Shown here: positions 1-8,844 of the stretch, in pieces
How the letters are laid out: the number at the start of each line of letters is the position of its first letter
How positions within the stretch are numbered: the first letter of the stretch is position 1
Assembly (NCBI GenBank): GCA_902611175.1
Contig: CACLYQ010000002.1
Coordinates: 30,459 to 94,458 of the forward strand
Source: an uncultured Pelagibacteraceae bacterium
Lineage (GTDB): Bacteria; Pseudomonadota; Alphaproteobacteria; Pelagibacterales; Pelagibacteraceae
Reading direction: 5' to 3'
DNA length: 64,000 nt
Position numbers and translations under genes: made by a program
Notes under the pieces: generated by a model
Seen by the model: the letters and a program-made list of their open reading frames with translations, nothing else
What the model was told of the DNA's origin: nothing
The model's database searches: none

Positions 1-774
1 ATCCCAATCTCTTTCCATCCGAGATCCTTTTGGAAATTGCTTATTTCTATATTTACCACTTAAAAAACCACTGGCTAAAGGAGAATAAGATAAACAGCCA
101 ATATTTTCTCTTATAGATACCTCTGCTAATCCAACTTCATATGACCTATTTAATAAACTATAGGGATTTTGTATGGACATCATTCTTGGCAAACTCTTTT
201 CCTTTGAGAGTTTGAGATAATTCATAACACCCCAAGGAGTTTCATTAGATAAACCTACATGTCTAATTTTACCTTGCTCAATGTACTTTTGTAATTCAAC
301 CAACACGTCTTCGAATTTATTCCATTCATTTTCTTTATGCACATATCCAAGTCTTCCAAAATTGTTTACATTTCTTTCCGGCCAATGAAGCTGATATAAA
401 TCTATATAATCAGTTTTAAGTCTTTTAAGACTGTTATGAAGTGCAGTTTCGAGATTCTTCCCTACAAAACTATTTTCACCATTTCTAATATAATCTCTAG
501 CAGGACCACAAACTTTAGTTGCAAGTATCACATCTTTTCTTTTTTTTGTTTTTTCAAACCAATTTCCAATGATCGTCTCTGTATGACCAAAAGTTTCAGC
601 TTTAGGAGGTACAGCATAAAGTTCTGCTGTATCCCAAAAATTAACCCCATTTTCTAGTGAGAAATCCATTTGTTCGAAGGCCTCTTCTTGGCTATTTTGT
701 TCACCCCAAGTCATGGTGCCGAGGCAAATCGTGCTAATATCTATATTTGTTGTTCCTAATTTTTTATAATTCAT
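1..774 (-). CDS. Aldo/keto reductase, partial (C-terminus beyond window start)
   Basis: Reverse-strand translation from ATG at 774 gives MNYKKLGTTNIDISTICLGTMTWGEQNSQEEAFEQMDFSLENGVNFWDTAELY..., with DYIDLYQLHWPE and GLSNETPWG aldo/keto reductase motifs; open to the window edge. Confidence 0.9.
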   Translation of the reverse strand, partial: MNYKKLGTTNIDISTICLGTMTWGEQNSQEEAFEQMDFSLENGVNFWDTAELYAVPPKAETFGHTETIIGNWFEKTKKRKDVILATKVCGPARDYIRNGENSFVGKNLETALHNSLKRLKTDYIDLYQLHWPERNVNNFGRLGYVHKENEWNKFEDVLVELQKYIEQGKIRHVGLSNETPWGVMNYLKLSKEKSLPRMMSIQNPYSLLNRSYEVGLAEVSIRENIGCLSYSPLASGFLSGKYRNKQFPKGSRMERDWD

Positions 775-847
775 TAAATATTAAGTATTTGTTACCTATA
801 TTTTGACTGCTTGAAAAATTTAAAATTTATTACTATATATTTAATTA

Positions 848-1605
848 TGGAATTCAATAGAGACAATATTTTAAATAGATCAACGACAGCAAAAAAAGCT
901 GTTGTGATGGATGAAGGCCTTAGAGCCTACATGCTTAAAGTTTACAACTACATGGCAACTGGAGTTTTGCTAACGGGAATCATTGCATTGCTATCTTTTA
1001 AAATGTCAGTAGTTACAGATGCAAGTGGATCAATAGTTGCTTTAACTGAGTTCGGAAATGCAATTTATCTATCAGGATTGAAATGGGTGGTTATGTTAGC
1101 TCCTCTCGGAATTGTTTTTTATATGAGTTTTGGGATAAATAAAATGAGTTCTTCAAAAGCTCAAACTACTTTTTGGATTTTTGCAGCCTTAATGGGTTTA
1201 TCACTATCATCAATTTTATTAGTTTACACAGGACTTAGTGTGACGAGAGTATTTTTCATATCTTCAGCAACATTTGGAGCTATGAGTATATATGGTTACA
1301 CAACTAAAAGAGACCTCACAAAATTTGGATCATTCTTAATGATGGGTTTGATCGGTATTATAATCGCATCTTTAGTAAATATTTTCTTAAAATCTTCAAT
1401 GATGTACTTTGCTATTTCAATCATTGGAGTTCTTATATTTGTCGGATTAACAGCATACGATACACAAAAAATTAAAAATATGTACGCAGCATCAGACTCA
1501 GGTGAAGTAATTGGCAAGAAAGCTGTTATGGGAGCTTTAACATTATACTTAGATTTTATAAATTTATTTATAATGCTTTTAAGATTGTTTGGTCAAAGAA
1601 GATAA
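848..1605 (+). CDS. Bax inhibitor-1/YccA family multi-TM protein
   Basis: ORF 811..1605; internal ATG at 848 (MEFNRDNILNRST) is the more likely start. Seven-TM pattern with C-terminal GLTAYDTQKIKNMY...ALTLYLDFINLFIMLLRLFG typical of the BI-1 family. Confidence 0.9.
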
Positions 1606-1612
1606 TCAAAAA

Positions 1613-1948
1613 CTACAGTTTTTTCCAATTTGTTTTTTTTAGAAGTATTTCTAAATCATAAGCATTATTTAAAATTTTACCATTTCTATCAGTTATTAAA
1701 TATTTCAAATTCTTATTAGAGGGTTTAAAATTTTTACTAATGTTGTAGATAGCTTTTTCTGCTGCATTTTTAAAAATACTAAAACTTACTCTTTTACTTG
1801 ATATTGAGAGGCCATAGTCTTTCCAAGATCCTTCAGATACCATTTTAGCATATAGGTCTAATATAATTTTTAGTTCTTTTTTTTCAAAAAAATACCTTTG
1901 GTTTTGTTCTTTATTTGAATTATTTATTACTAATTTTAAATTACTCAT
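1613..1948 (-). CDS. DUF2794 family protein
   Basis: FEKKELKIILDLYAKMVSEGSWKDYGLSISSKRVSFSIFKNAAEKAIYNI resembles DUF2794; overlaps the upstream septation-protein gene by 8 nt. Confidence 0.75.
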   Translation of the reverse strand: MSNLKLVINNSNKEQNQRYFFEKKELKIILDLYAKMVSEGSWKDYGLSISSKRVSFSIFKNAAEKAIYNISKNFKPSNKNLKYLITDRNGKILNNAYDLEILLKKTNWKKL

Positions 1949-2492
1949 TTAATTTGTGTTTATTAATCAACCCAACTTGTGATGCTGTAAAGATGAATGT
2001 AATTGGTAACATTCCCCAAACTTTAAAGTTAACCCAAAATTCTTCTGTTTGAGTTCTCCAAACAATTTCATTTAATATAGCTAAAAAAATAAAAAAATAA
2101 GTCCATCTGTTATTCAAAATTTTCCAACCTTCATCAGACATTGGCAGTGTTTTTCCAAGTATTAATTTTAAAACTGGTTCATTGGTGAAGTATTTTCCAA
2201 AGAATAAAGCTAAGGCAAATAAAATATTTATAATAGTGGGTTTCATATAAATAAAAATTGGATTATCAAAATAAATTGTTAAACCTCCAAATAGAGTAAT
2301 TAAAATTCCTCCTAACAAAGGAACCATAGGAACTTTTTTTTCCAGTATCCAAACCAAGAGAACAGAAATTATTGTTGCGACAATTAGAGGTGGTATTGCA
2401 ACTTTTAAATTTTTATCACTGTTATAATAAAAGAAGAAAAAAATAGCTAAAGGCCCAACGTCTGTAATGAATTTTAGAAGTGATTTATTCAC
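1941..2492 (-). CDS. yciB: Septation/inner-membrane protein YciB (IspZ) family
   Basis: 183 aa, multi-TM, with GKTLPMSDEGWKILNNRWTYFFIFLAILNEIVWR typical of YciB/IspZ. Confidence 0.9.
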   Translation of the reverse strand: MNKSLLKFITDVGPLAIFFFFYYNSDKNLKVAIPPLIVATIISVLLVWILEKKVPMVPLLGGILITLFGGLTIYFDNPIFIYMKPTIINILFALALFFGKYFTNEPVLKLILGKTLPMSDEGWKILNNRWTYFFIFLAILNEIVWRTQTEEFWVNFKVWGMLPITFIFTASQVGLINKHKLNE

Positions 2493-2570
2493 TGCTACAT
2501 ATTAACAGATTAATAAAACATTTATATTTTTTTTATTGATTTTTTTCATCAAATATCCATATTTAATATC

Positions 2571-2891
2571 GTGAGTACTCAAAAAGCTAAATTTTCAATT
2601 GGAGACGTTGTAAAGCATAGACACTTCGATTTTAGAGGTGTGATTTACGATGTCGACTTTGAATTTAATAACTCAGAGGAGTGGTATCAATCGATTCCAA
2701 AAAACGTGAGACCTAGAAAGGATCAGCCATTTTATCATTTACTAGCAGAGAATGACGAAATTACTTACGAGGCTTATGTGTCTGAGCAAAATCTATTATT
2801 TGATGACTCTGAAGAGCCTATAAAACACCCTCTAATTAACGAAATTTTTTCAGGTAAGCGTGGATCAAGCTACTTCAAGCCTTCAAATTAA
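2571..2891 (+). CDS. hspQ: Heat shock protein HspQ / hemimethylated-DNA-binding YccV family
   Basis: FSIGDVVKHRHFDFRGVIYDVDFEF...QPFYHLLAENDE...AYVSEQNLL matches HspQ; GTG start. Confidence 0.9.
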   Translation: MSTQKAKFSIGDVVKHRHFDFRGVIYDVDFEFNNSEEWYQSIPKNVRPRKDQPFYHLLAENDEITYEAYVSEQNLLFDDSEEPIKHPLINEIFSGKRGSSYFKPSN

Positions 2892-2959
2892 CTAATAGCC
2901 AATATTTAAACACAATTGTCCCAAATCTCTGTCATATCTGTTTGTTATAAAATATTTAA

Positions 2960-3013
2960 TTCTGATCAAGAGTACTGTTTTTCCTCTATCTCCCTCTGTA
3001 TTCTTGGTCAGAA
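2960..3013 (+). ncRNA. Candidate structured RNA: 16-bp hairpin with 22-nt C/U-rich loop
   Basis: ttctgatcaagagtac (2960-2975) pairs with gtattcttggtcagaa (2998-3013) over 16 positions with two G-U wobbles; loop tgtttttcctctatctccctct. Intergenic between hspQ and ccmC. Confidence 0.5.
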
Positions 3014-3058
3014 AATTTTGAACAATTTTAATCTAAAATTTATGTGCTATAAAAAATT

Positions 3059-3766
3059 ATGATTAATTATTTCAATCCAAATAATACTTTAAAGATAATT
3101 AATAAAATACAAAAGTTTGTATTTGCGCTATTTATAATTGTATTGTTACTTGGATTAGTTGAAGCTTTAGTTCTTTCTCCTGAGGATTATAAGCAGAGTG
3201 ACTCAGTTAGGATTATGTATGTCCATGTTCCATCAGCTTGGATATCACTCGGAATATTTTCATTTATTTCCATTCTTTCTTTTGGAGTTTTTGTTTTTAA
3301 AAATAAAAATTTCTCTTTAATAACAAAAAGTTTAGCACCTTCTGGTTTTGTTTTTAGCATAATAGCTTTAGTTACAGGATCAATTTGGGGAAAACCAACC
3401 TGGGGAACTTGGTGGGCTTGGGATGCAAGAATAACTTCAATGCTCTTACTTTCAATTTTTTATTTATTGTTCATTACTTCTTGGAAGATTACGACAGACA
3501 CTAGTAAAGCAGAAAAAATTAGCTCAATAATAGCAATTATTGGTATTATAAATATTCCAGTTATAAAATTTTCAGTAGAATGGTGGAATACTTTACACCA
3601 ACCTGCGTCAGTAAAAATTTTGGAAGAAACAACAATTCATTCTTCAATGTTGACACCATTAGCTATAATGACTGCGGCATTTGCTCTATTTTCACTTTTG
3701 ATATTTTTAATGAAATATAATACAGAACTGTTAAAGATTAAGAATAAAGGTCTTAATAGATTATGA
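3059..3766 (+). CDS. ccmC: Heme exporter protein CcmC
   Basis: VHVPSAW..., WGKPTWGTWWAWDARITSMLLL and VKFSVEWWNTLHQPAS tryptophan-rich heme-handling motifs. Confidence 0.96.
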   Translation: MINYFNPNNTLKIINKIQKFVFALFIIVLLLGLVEALVLSPEDYKQSDSVRIMYVHVPSAWISLGIFSFISILSFGVFVFKNKNFSLITKSLAPSGFVFSIIALVTGSIWGKPTWGTWWAWDARITSMLLLSIFYLLFITSWKITTDTSKAEKISSIIAIIGIINIPVIKFSVEWWNTLHQPASVKILEETTIHSSMLTPLAIMTAAFALFSLLIFLMKYNTELLKIKNKGLNRL

Positions 3767-3996
3767 TTAGTGAACTACTAAATATGAATGGATACGGTGT
3801 ATACGTTTGGTCATCATTTATATTTACTCTATTTTCTTTTAGCTTCTTGTACGCGGTAGTAAAATTAAATTTAATTAAAGAGAAAAAGAAATTTGAGGAA
3901 AATTATAAATCACTAGATGAAAAGAAACTTGCATCAGTAGCTAAACAAAAAACGTACAGAGAGATATTAGCAAACACTTCCACATCTAAAGTTTAA
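3763..3996 (+). CDS. ccmD: Heme exporter protein CcmD
   Basis: Small single-TM protein ([24 protein letters not shown]) between ccmC and ccmE. Confidence 0.85.
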   Translation: MISELLNMNGYGVYVWSSFIFTLFSFSFLYAVVKLNLIKEKKKFEENYKSLDEKKLASVAKQKTYREILANTSTSKV

Positions 3997-4007
3997 CTAA
4001 AATTCAC

Positions 4008-4430
4008 ATGTACGGAAAAAAAGTTAAATTTAGAGCCCTTTTTATTTTTTTAATTTTAATTTCATTAGTTCTTACAATTTTTTTGGTGATTAAATCTCTT
4101 GAGGAAAACGTAGTATATTTTAAGTCTCCAACAGACATTAAAAACCTTAATGAAATCAAAAATGCTCAAAAAATTAGAGTTGGTGGAATGGTGAAAAAAA
4201 ATTCTATTAAAATAAATGATAAAGAAATTTTTTTCGTAATTACGGATTTCAAAAATGAATTATTAGTCAACTTTAATGGATCTGTACCTAATCTGTTTGA
4301 AGAGGGTAAGGGTGTAGTTGCCGAAGGTTTCTTAAAGGATAAAAGTTTTCTAAATGCTGACAAGATTTTAGCAAAACATGATGAAAATTATATGCCTCCT
4401 GAAGTCAACGAAGCTATGAAAAACAATTAA
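4008..4430 (+). CDS. ccmE: Cytochrome c maturation heme chaperone CcmE
   Basis: [12 protein letters not shown]..., [19 protein letters not shown], and heme-binding [12 protein letters not shown] (HxxxY). Confidence 0.96.
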   Translation: MYGKKVKFRALFIFLILISLVLTIFLVIKSLEENVVYFKSPTDIKNLNEIKNAQKIRVGGMVKKNSIKINDKEIFFVITDFKNELLVNFNGSVPNLFEEGKGVVAEGFLKDKSFLNADKILAKHDENYMPPEVNEAMKNN

Positions 4431-4435
4431 TTTGT

Positions 4436-6316
4436 ATGTCTAATTATTTAGGAAATTATTCTTTATATGTTGCTTTAATAGCATCTGTTTATTTAATTTT
4501 TAAGTCATACTTGGATGCAAATTCAGAAAATAAATATTTAGATAAAAACTTTATTTTAATTACTTCAATACAAACTATAATGATTACGGTAAGTTTTTTT
4601 AGTCTAGTTGCAGCTTTTGTAATTTCAGATTTTAGTAATGAAACTGTTTTCAACAATTCTCATACTTTAAAACCTTTATTTTATAAAGTATCAGGTACAT
4701 GGGGAAATCACGAGGGAAGTTTATTATTGTGGTTATTAGTTCTTTCAATTTTTCTATTTATTTTTTTATTAAATTCAAGATCACAAGATACTAAATACAA
4801 ACTTTTAACGATACTATTTCAACAAATTATTATTTCAGGTTTTCTAGTTTTTATTTTATTAACTTCCAACCCATTCAAAATACTATATCCAATTCCTAGC
4901 GAGGGATTAGGTTTGAACCCTATTTTACAAGACCCTGCTTTAGCTATTCATCCTCCAATTTTATATTTAGGTTATGTTGGAACATCTATTATTTTTTCAG
5001 CTTCACTTGCCTCAATGATTAGCGGAAATATTGGAGATAAGTGGGCAAGGCATATTAAAAAATGGGTTTTGGTATCTTGGGTATTTTTAACAATTGGTAT
5101 TTTGCTTGGATCTATATGGGCATATTATGAGCTGGGCTGGGGAGGTTTTTGGTTTTGGGATCCTGTAGAAAATGTTTCATTAATGCCATGGTTTTGCTTA
5201 ACAGCGCTACTGCATACTGTAATTGTATTACAGAAAAGAAATTCGTTTAAAGAGTGGACTATTATTTTGTCAATTACAACTTTCTCACTGAGTATGAGTG
5301 GCACTTTTCTTGTTAGGTCTGGAATTTTAAATTCAATTCATACTTTTGCAAACGATCCATCAAGAGGGCTATATATATTAAGTTTTCTCTTTATCCTAAT
5401 TTTGATGTCTATATTAATTTTCTTTTTTAATCAGAATAAAATATCAAACACAGCTAAAGAGAATTTTATTTTAAGTAAAGAGACTGCAATATTAGTGAAT
5501 AACTGGTTTATGATGTTTTTTTTATCTGTTGTTCTTGTTGGTACAATTTATCCAATATTTCTTGAAGTTTTAAATGGTTCAAAAATTTCTGTTGGTCCAC
5601 CTTTTTATCATAATCTTTTAATACCCTTCTTAATTCCTTTTTTAATATTCATGAGCTTTGGCCCAAGTTTGAAATGGATTAAAGATAAATTAAAAAAGTT
5701 TAACAATAATATTTTAATTATTTTTTTAGTTTCACTACTTATTTCATATGTCATTTTAACAAAAACCGAAAATTCGTTTCTGTTGTCTATTCCCCTGATA
5801 GTTTTGAGCATCTATCTTTTATTAGTAACAATTAAGGATTTTTTTGTTAGTAAATCCTCGATTAGCCAAAAAATTTCACATTTTGGTTTTAGTTTATTAA
5901 TTACTAGTATCTTATTGAATGGCCTTTTTTCTAATGAATTCAATTCAAATATGAAAGTAGGAGATGAAAGAATATTCAATGAAAAAGTTGTAAAATTAAA
6001 AGAAGTTAATGTTACAGATGTAGACAATTATAAATCTCTTAAAGCTAGTTTTGAAGTTACAAATAAAAATTCCTCTTTTGCTTTATACCCAGAAGTTAGA
6101 ATTTACCAACAGCCTTTAACTATTACGAGTGAAGCGGATATTAAGACAACATTATTTTCAGATAATTTTTTAGTATTTAATATTTTAAAAGACGATGGTT
6201 ATTATAATGTAAGATATCAATATAAACCCTTAATGATTTGGATATGGATCTCAACTATATTTATTGGTTTTGGTGGTTTATTAAGTGTCATTAGAAAAAA
6301 TGAGCAAAAATATTAA
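4436..6316 (+). CDS. ccmF: Heme lyase subunit CcmF
   Basis: 626 aa multi-TM; WGNHEGSLLLW and WGGFWFWDPVENVSLMPW motifs. Confidence 0.97.
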   Translation: MSNYLGNYSLYVALIASVYLIFKSYLDANSENKYLDKNFILITSIQTIMITVSFFSLVAAFVISDFSNETVFNNSHTLKPLFYKVSGTWGNHEGSLLLWLLVLSIFLFIFLLNSRSQDTKYKLLTILFQQIIISGFLVFILLTSNPFKILYPIPSEGLGLNPILQDPALAIHPPILYLGYVGTSIIFSASLASMISGNIGDKWARHIKKWVLVSWVFLTIGILLGSIWAYYELGWGGFWFWDPVENVSLMPWFCLTALLHTVIVLQKRNSFKEWTIILSITTFSLSMSGTFLVRSGILNSIHTFANDPSRGLYILSFLFILILMSILIFFFNQNKISNTAKENFILSKETAILVNNWFMMFFLSVVLVGTIYPIFLEVLNGSKISVGPPFYHNLLIPFLIPFLIFMSFGPSLKWIKDKLKKFNNNILIIFLVSLLISYVILTKTENSFLLSIPLIVLSIYLLLVTIKDFFVSKSSISQKISHFGFSLLITSILLNGLFSNEFNSNMKVGDERIFNEKVVKLKEVNVTDVDNYKSLKASFEVTNKNSSFALYPEVRIYQQPLTITSEADIKTTLFSDNFLVFNILKDDGYYNVRYQYKPLMIWIWISTIFIGFGGLLSVIRKNEQKY

Positions 6317-6830
6317 ATTTTTAGGATTACTACTAACATTAATAATAATTTTTATAATCTTGCTTAAGGGATTGAACGTATCGAAAGATTACTCTAACGA
6401 GAAATTAAAAAGTAAAATAGATTTTTCACTTAATGCAAAAAAACTATTTTCTGATGAAATAATTAATATTTCAGACTTATTTGATAAAAATAGTCCTTCT
6501 GTAGTAAATATTTGGGCATCTTGGTGTGCACCATGTAGAGAAGAGCATCAGTTTTTAATGAAATTAAAAGATATGAACATAAATATAATTGGAATTAATT
6601 ATAAAGACAGTCCAAAAAATGCGAAAAATTTTTTAAGCTTACTTGGAAATCCTTATTCAGAAGTTATTACTGATAACGATGGAACAAAATCAATAGAATT
6701 TGGAGCTATTGGTGTTCCTGAAACTTTTATTATAAGTGGTAAAACAAATGAGATAATAAAAAAGTATATTGGCCCATTGACGAGCGAAAATTTAATAGAA
6801 ATAAAAAATTTGTTAAAAAAAAATGCCTAA
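6300..6830 (+). CDS. ccmG: Thiol:disulfide interchange protein CcmG/DsbE
   Basis: Thioredoxin fold WASWCAPCREEHQFL with GVPETF; start taken as ATG 6300 (MSKNIKFLGLL) inside ORF 6285..6830. Confidence 0.94.
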   Translation: MSKNIKFLGLLLTLIIIFIILLKGLNVSKDYSNEKLKSKIDFSLNAKKLFSDEIINISDLFDKNSPSVVNIWASWCAPCREEHQFLMKLKDMNINIIGINYKDSPKNAKNFLSLLGNPYSEVITDNDGTKSIEFGAIGVPETFIISGKTNEIIKKYIGPLTSENLIEIKNLLKKNA

Positions 6831-7182
6831 AATTATAAAGTTAGTATTCTTATTATATTTTTGTTTTAATTTTTCCTATGCTAATGAAATAAATACTAAA
6901 GTAGATCAAATTACAAAAAACTTGAGGTGCTTGATATGCCAAGGTCAATCTGTTTATGATTCTCAATCTGATTTTGCTATAAGTATGAAGCTTGTTGTAA
7001 AAAATAAGATTGATGAAGGTAAAGCAGAAGAAGAAATATATGATTATTTAAAAAATAAATATGGAGAATGGATTGTATATGAACCAGAATTAAACCAAAA
7101 TACATTTTTACTCTGGTCAATACCTTTGATTTTGTTCGTTTTTGGCGGCCTTTTAATTATTAGAAAAGTATCTATAAAGTAA
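6823..7182 (+). CDS. ccmH: Cytochrome c biogenesis protein CcmH (short form)
   Basis: Signal peptide, LRCLICQGQSVYDSQSDFA (LRCxxC), YGEWIVYEP and C-terminal TM. Confidence 0.95.
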   Translation: MPKIIKLVFLLYFCFNFSYANEINTKVDQITKNLRCLICQGQSVYDSQSDFAISMKLVVKNKIDEGKAEEEIYDYLKNKYGEWIVYEPELNQNTFLLWSIPLILFVFGGLLIIRKVSIK

Positions 7183-7183
7183 C

Positions 7184-7681
7184 ATGAATTTCAATATGAA
7201 GATTTTAATTAAAACTTTAATAATTTCATTTCTCACTGTCTCATTTTCTAATGCAGAAAATAAATTGAGCCTTTACACTGGCATGTTTGACTTCAGCGAT
7301 GATGGTAAGAGAGCAAATCTTTTCGGAGCTGAATATAAAAATTTTAATGCTAGCAAAGATATTTTCTTGGGTAATGTTCAGCCTGTGACAGGTGCGATGA
7401 TAACAGCTGATGATGCAATATATATTTATACAGGTTATCAATTAACCCAAAAATCTAATTCAACCACCTTTTCCCCTAGTTTTGCAGTTGGATATTACGA
7501 TGAGGGTGATGGCAAGGACTTAGGTCACGAAATTGAATTTAAGACACAAATACAGATATTATTTGAAATTTCATCTAATTCTGAATTAGGAATTTCTTAT
7601 AATCATATTTCTAATGCGAGTCTTGGAGATAAAAATCCTGGGGCAAATAGTTATATGTTTAATTTTATAAAAAAATTTTAA
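7184..7681 (+). CDS. PagL-like outer-membrane acyloxyacyl hydrolase family protein
   Basis: Signal peptide, beta-barrel-like alternation, and HISNASLGDKNPGANSYMF at the PagL HxSNA active-site region. Confidence 0.65.
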   Translation: MNFNMKILIKTLIISFLTVSFSNAENKLSLYTGMFDFSDDGKRANLFGAEYKNFNASKDIFLGNVQPVTGAMITADDAIYIYTGYQLTQKSNSTTFSPSFAVGYYDEGDGKDLGHEIEFKTQIQILFEISSNSELGISYNHISNASLGDKNPGANSYMFNFIKKF

Positions 7682-7689
7682 CTTAAGAT

Positions 7690-8844
7690 ATGAGATTAAA
7701 AGATTGTCATAACTTTTATGATTTTAGAAAACTAGCAAAACAAAAGCTTCCATCTCCAATATTTCATTATATTGATGGAGCGGCAGATGATGAAATAACT
7801 TATGCAAGAAATAGTAGCGCATTTAATGACGTTGACTTAGTTCCAAATGTTTTAAGAGGTGTTGAAAATGTGGACTTATCAACGACTATTTTTGGAAAAA
7901 AACTAGATTTACCTTTTTATTGTTCTCCAACAGCTCTGCAAAGGCTATTCCACTACGAAGGAGAAAGAGCGGTTGGAAAAGCTGCAAAGAAGTTTAACAC
8001 GATGTTTGGTGTTTCAGCATTGGCTACAGTTAGTGTTGAGGAAATTTCCTCTTTAATAGATACACCAAAAATGTTTCAATTTTATTTCCATAAAGACAGA
8101 GGATTAAATGACTCTTGTTTAGAAAGAGCGAAAGCAGCAAAATTTGATGTGATGGCTTTAACTGTTGATACGATAACAGGAGGAAATCGTGAAAGAGATT
8201 TAAGAACTGGATTTACATCACCTCCAAAATTAACACTTTCGAGTTTGTTTAGTTTTGCCACAAAACCAATGTGGGGAATAAATTATTTAACTAAAGGGAA
8301 ATTTGAACTACCACATCTTCAAGATTTTGTTAAAGAAGGCACTGACACAAATACTTCAATTGGTAATTATTTTTCTACTATGTTGGATCAATCTATGAAC
8401 TGGGACGACGCTGAAAAATTGTGCTCTCAGTGGGGTGGTCATTTTGCGCTTAAGGGAGTTATGAGTGTTGAAGATGCTAAAAGAGCGGTTGATATCGGAT
8501 GCACTGGTATAATGGTATCAAATCATGGAGGTAGACAGCTTGACGGTTCTAGATCACCATTTGATCAATTAGCTGAAATTGTAGATGCAGTTGGCGATAA
8601 GCTAGATGTTATTTGTGAAGGGGGATTTCAAAGAGGAACCCATATGTTAAAAGCTTTATCTATGGGGGCAAAAGCATGTGCTGGTGGAAGATTATATCTT
8701 TATGCTTTAGCTGCAGCAGGTCAAGAAGGTGTCGAGAGAGCACTTAACTTATATAAAACTGAATTAGTAAGAGACATGAAATTAATGGGCTGTACAAAAA
8801 TCAGTGATCTTAATCGAAATAATTTAAGATTCCGAAATCCATGA
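7690..8844 (+). CDS. FMN-dependent alpha-hydroxy-acid dehydrogenase (LldD-like), copy 1
   Basis: SPIFHYIDGAADDE, VSNHGGRQLDGSRSPFD, EGGFQRGTHMLKAL. Confidence 0.93.
   Translation: MRLKDCHNFYDFRKLAKQKLPSPIFHYIDGAADDEITYARNSSAFNDVDLVPNVLRGVENVDLSTTIFGKKLDLPFYCSPTALQRLFHYEGERAVGKAAKKFNTMFGVSALATVSVEEISSLIDTPKMFQFYFHKDRGLNDSCLERAKAAKFDVMALTVDTITGGNRERDLRTGFTSPPKLTLSSLFSFATKPMWGINYLTKGKFELPHLQDFVKEGTDTNTSIGNYFSTMLDQSMNWDDAEKLCSQWGGHFALKGVMSVEDAKRAVDIGCTGIMVSNHGGRQLDGSRSPFDQLAEIVDAVGDKLDVICEGGFQRGTHMLKALSMGAKACAGGRLYLYALAAAGQEGVERALNLYKTELVRDMKLMGCTKISDLNRNNLRFRNP

Noticed and set aside
436-657. 73-aa + strand ORF
   Set aside because: Antisense to the partial aldo/keto reductase.
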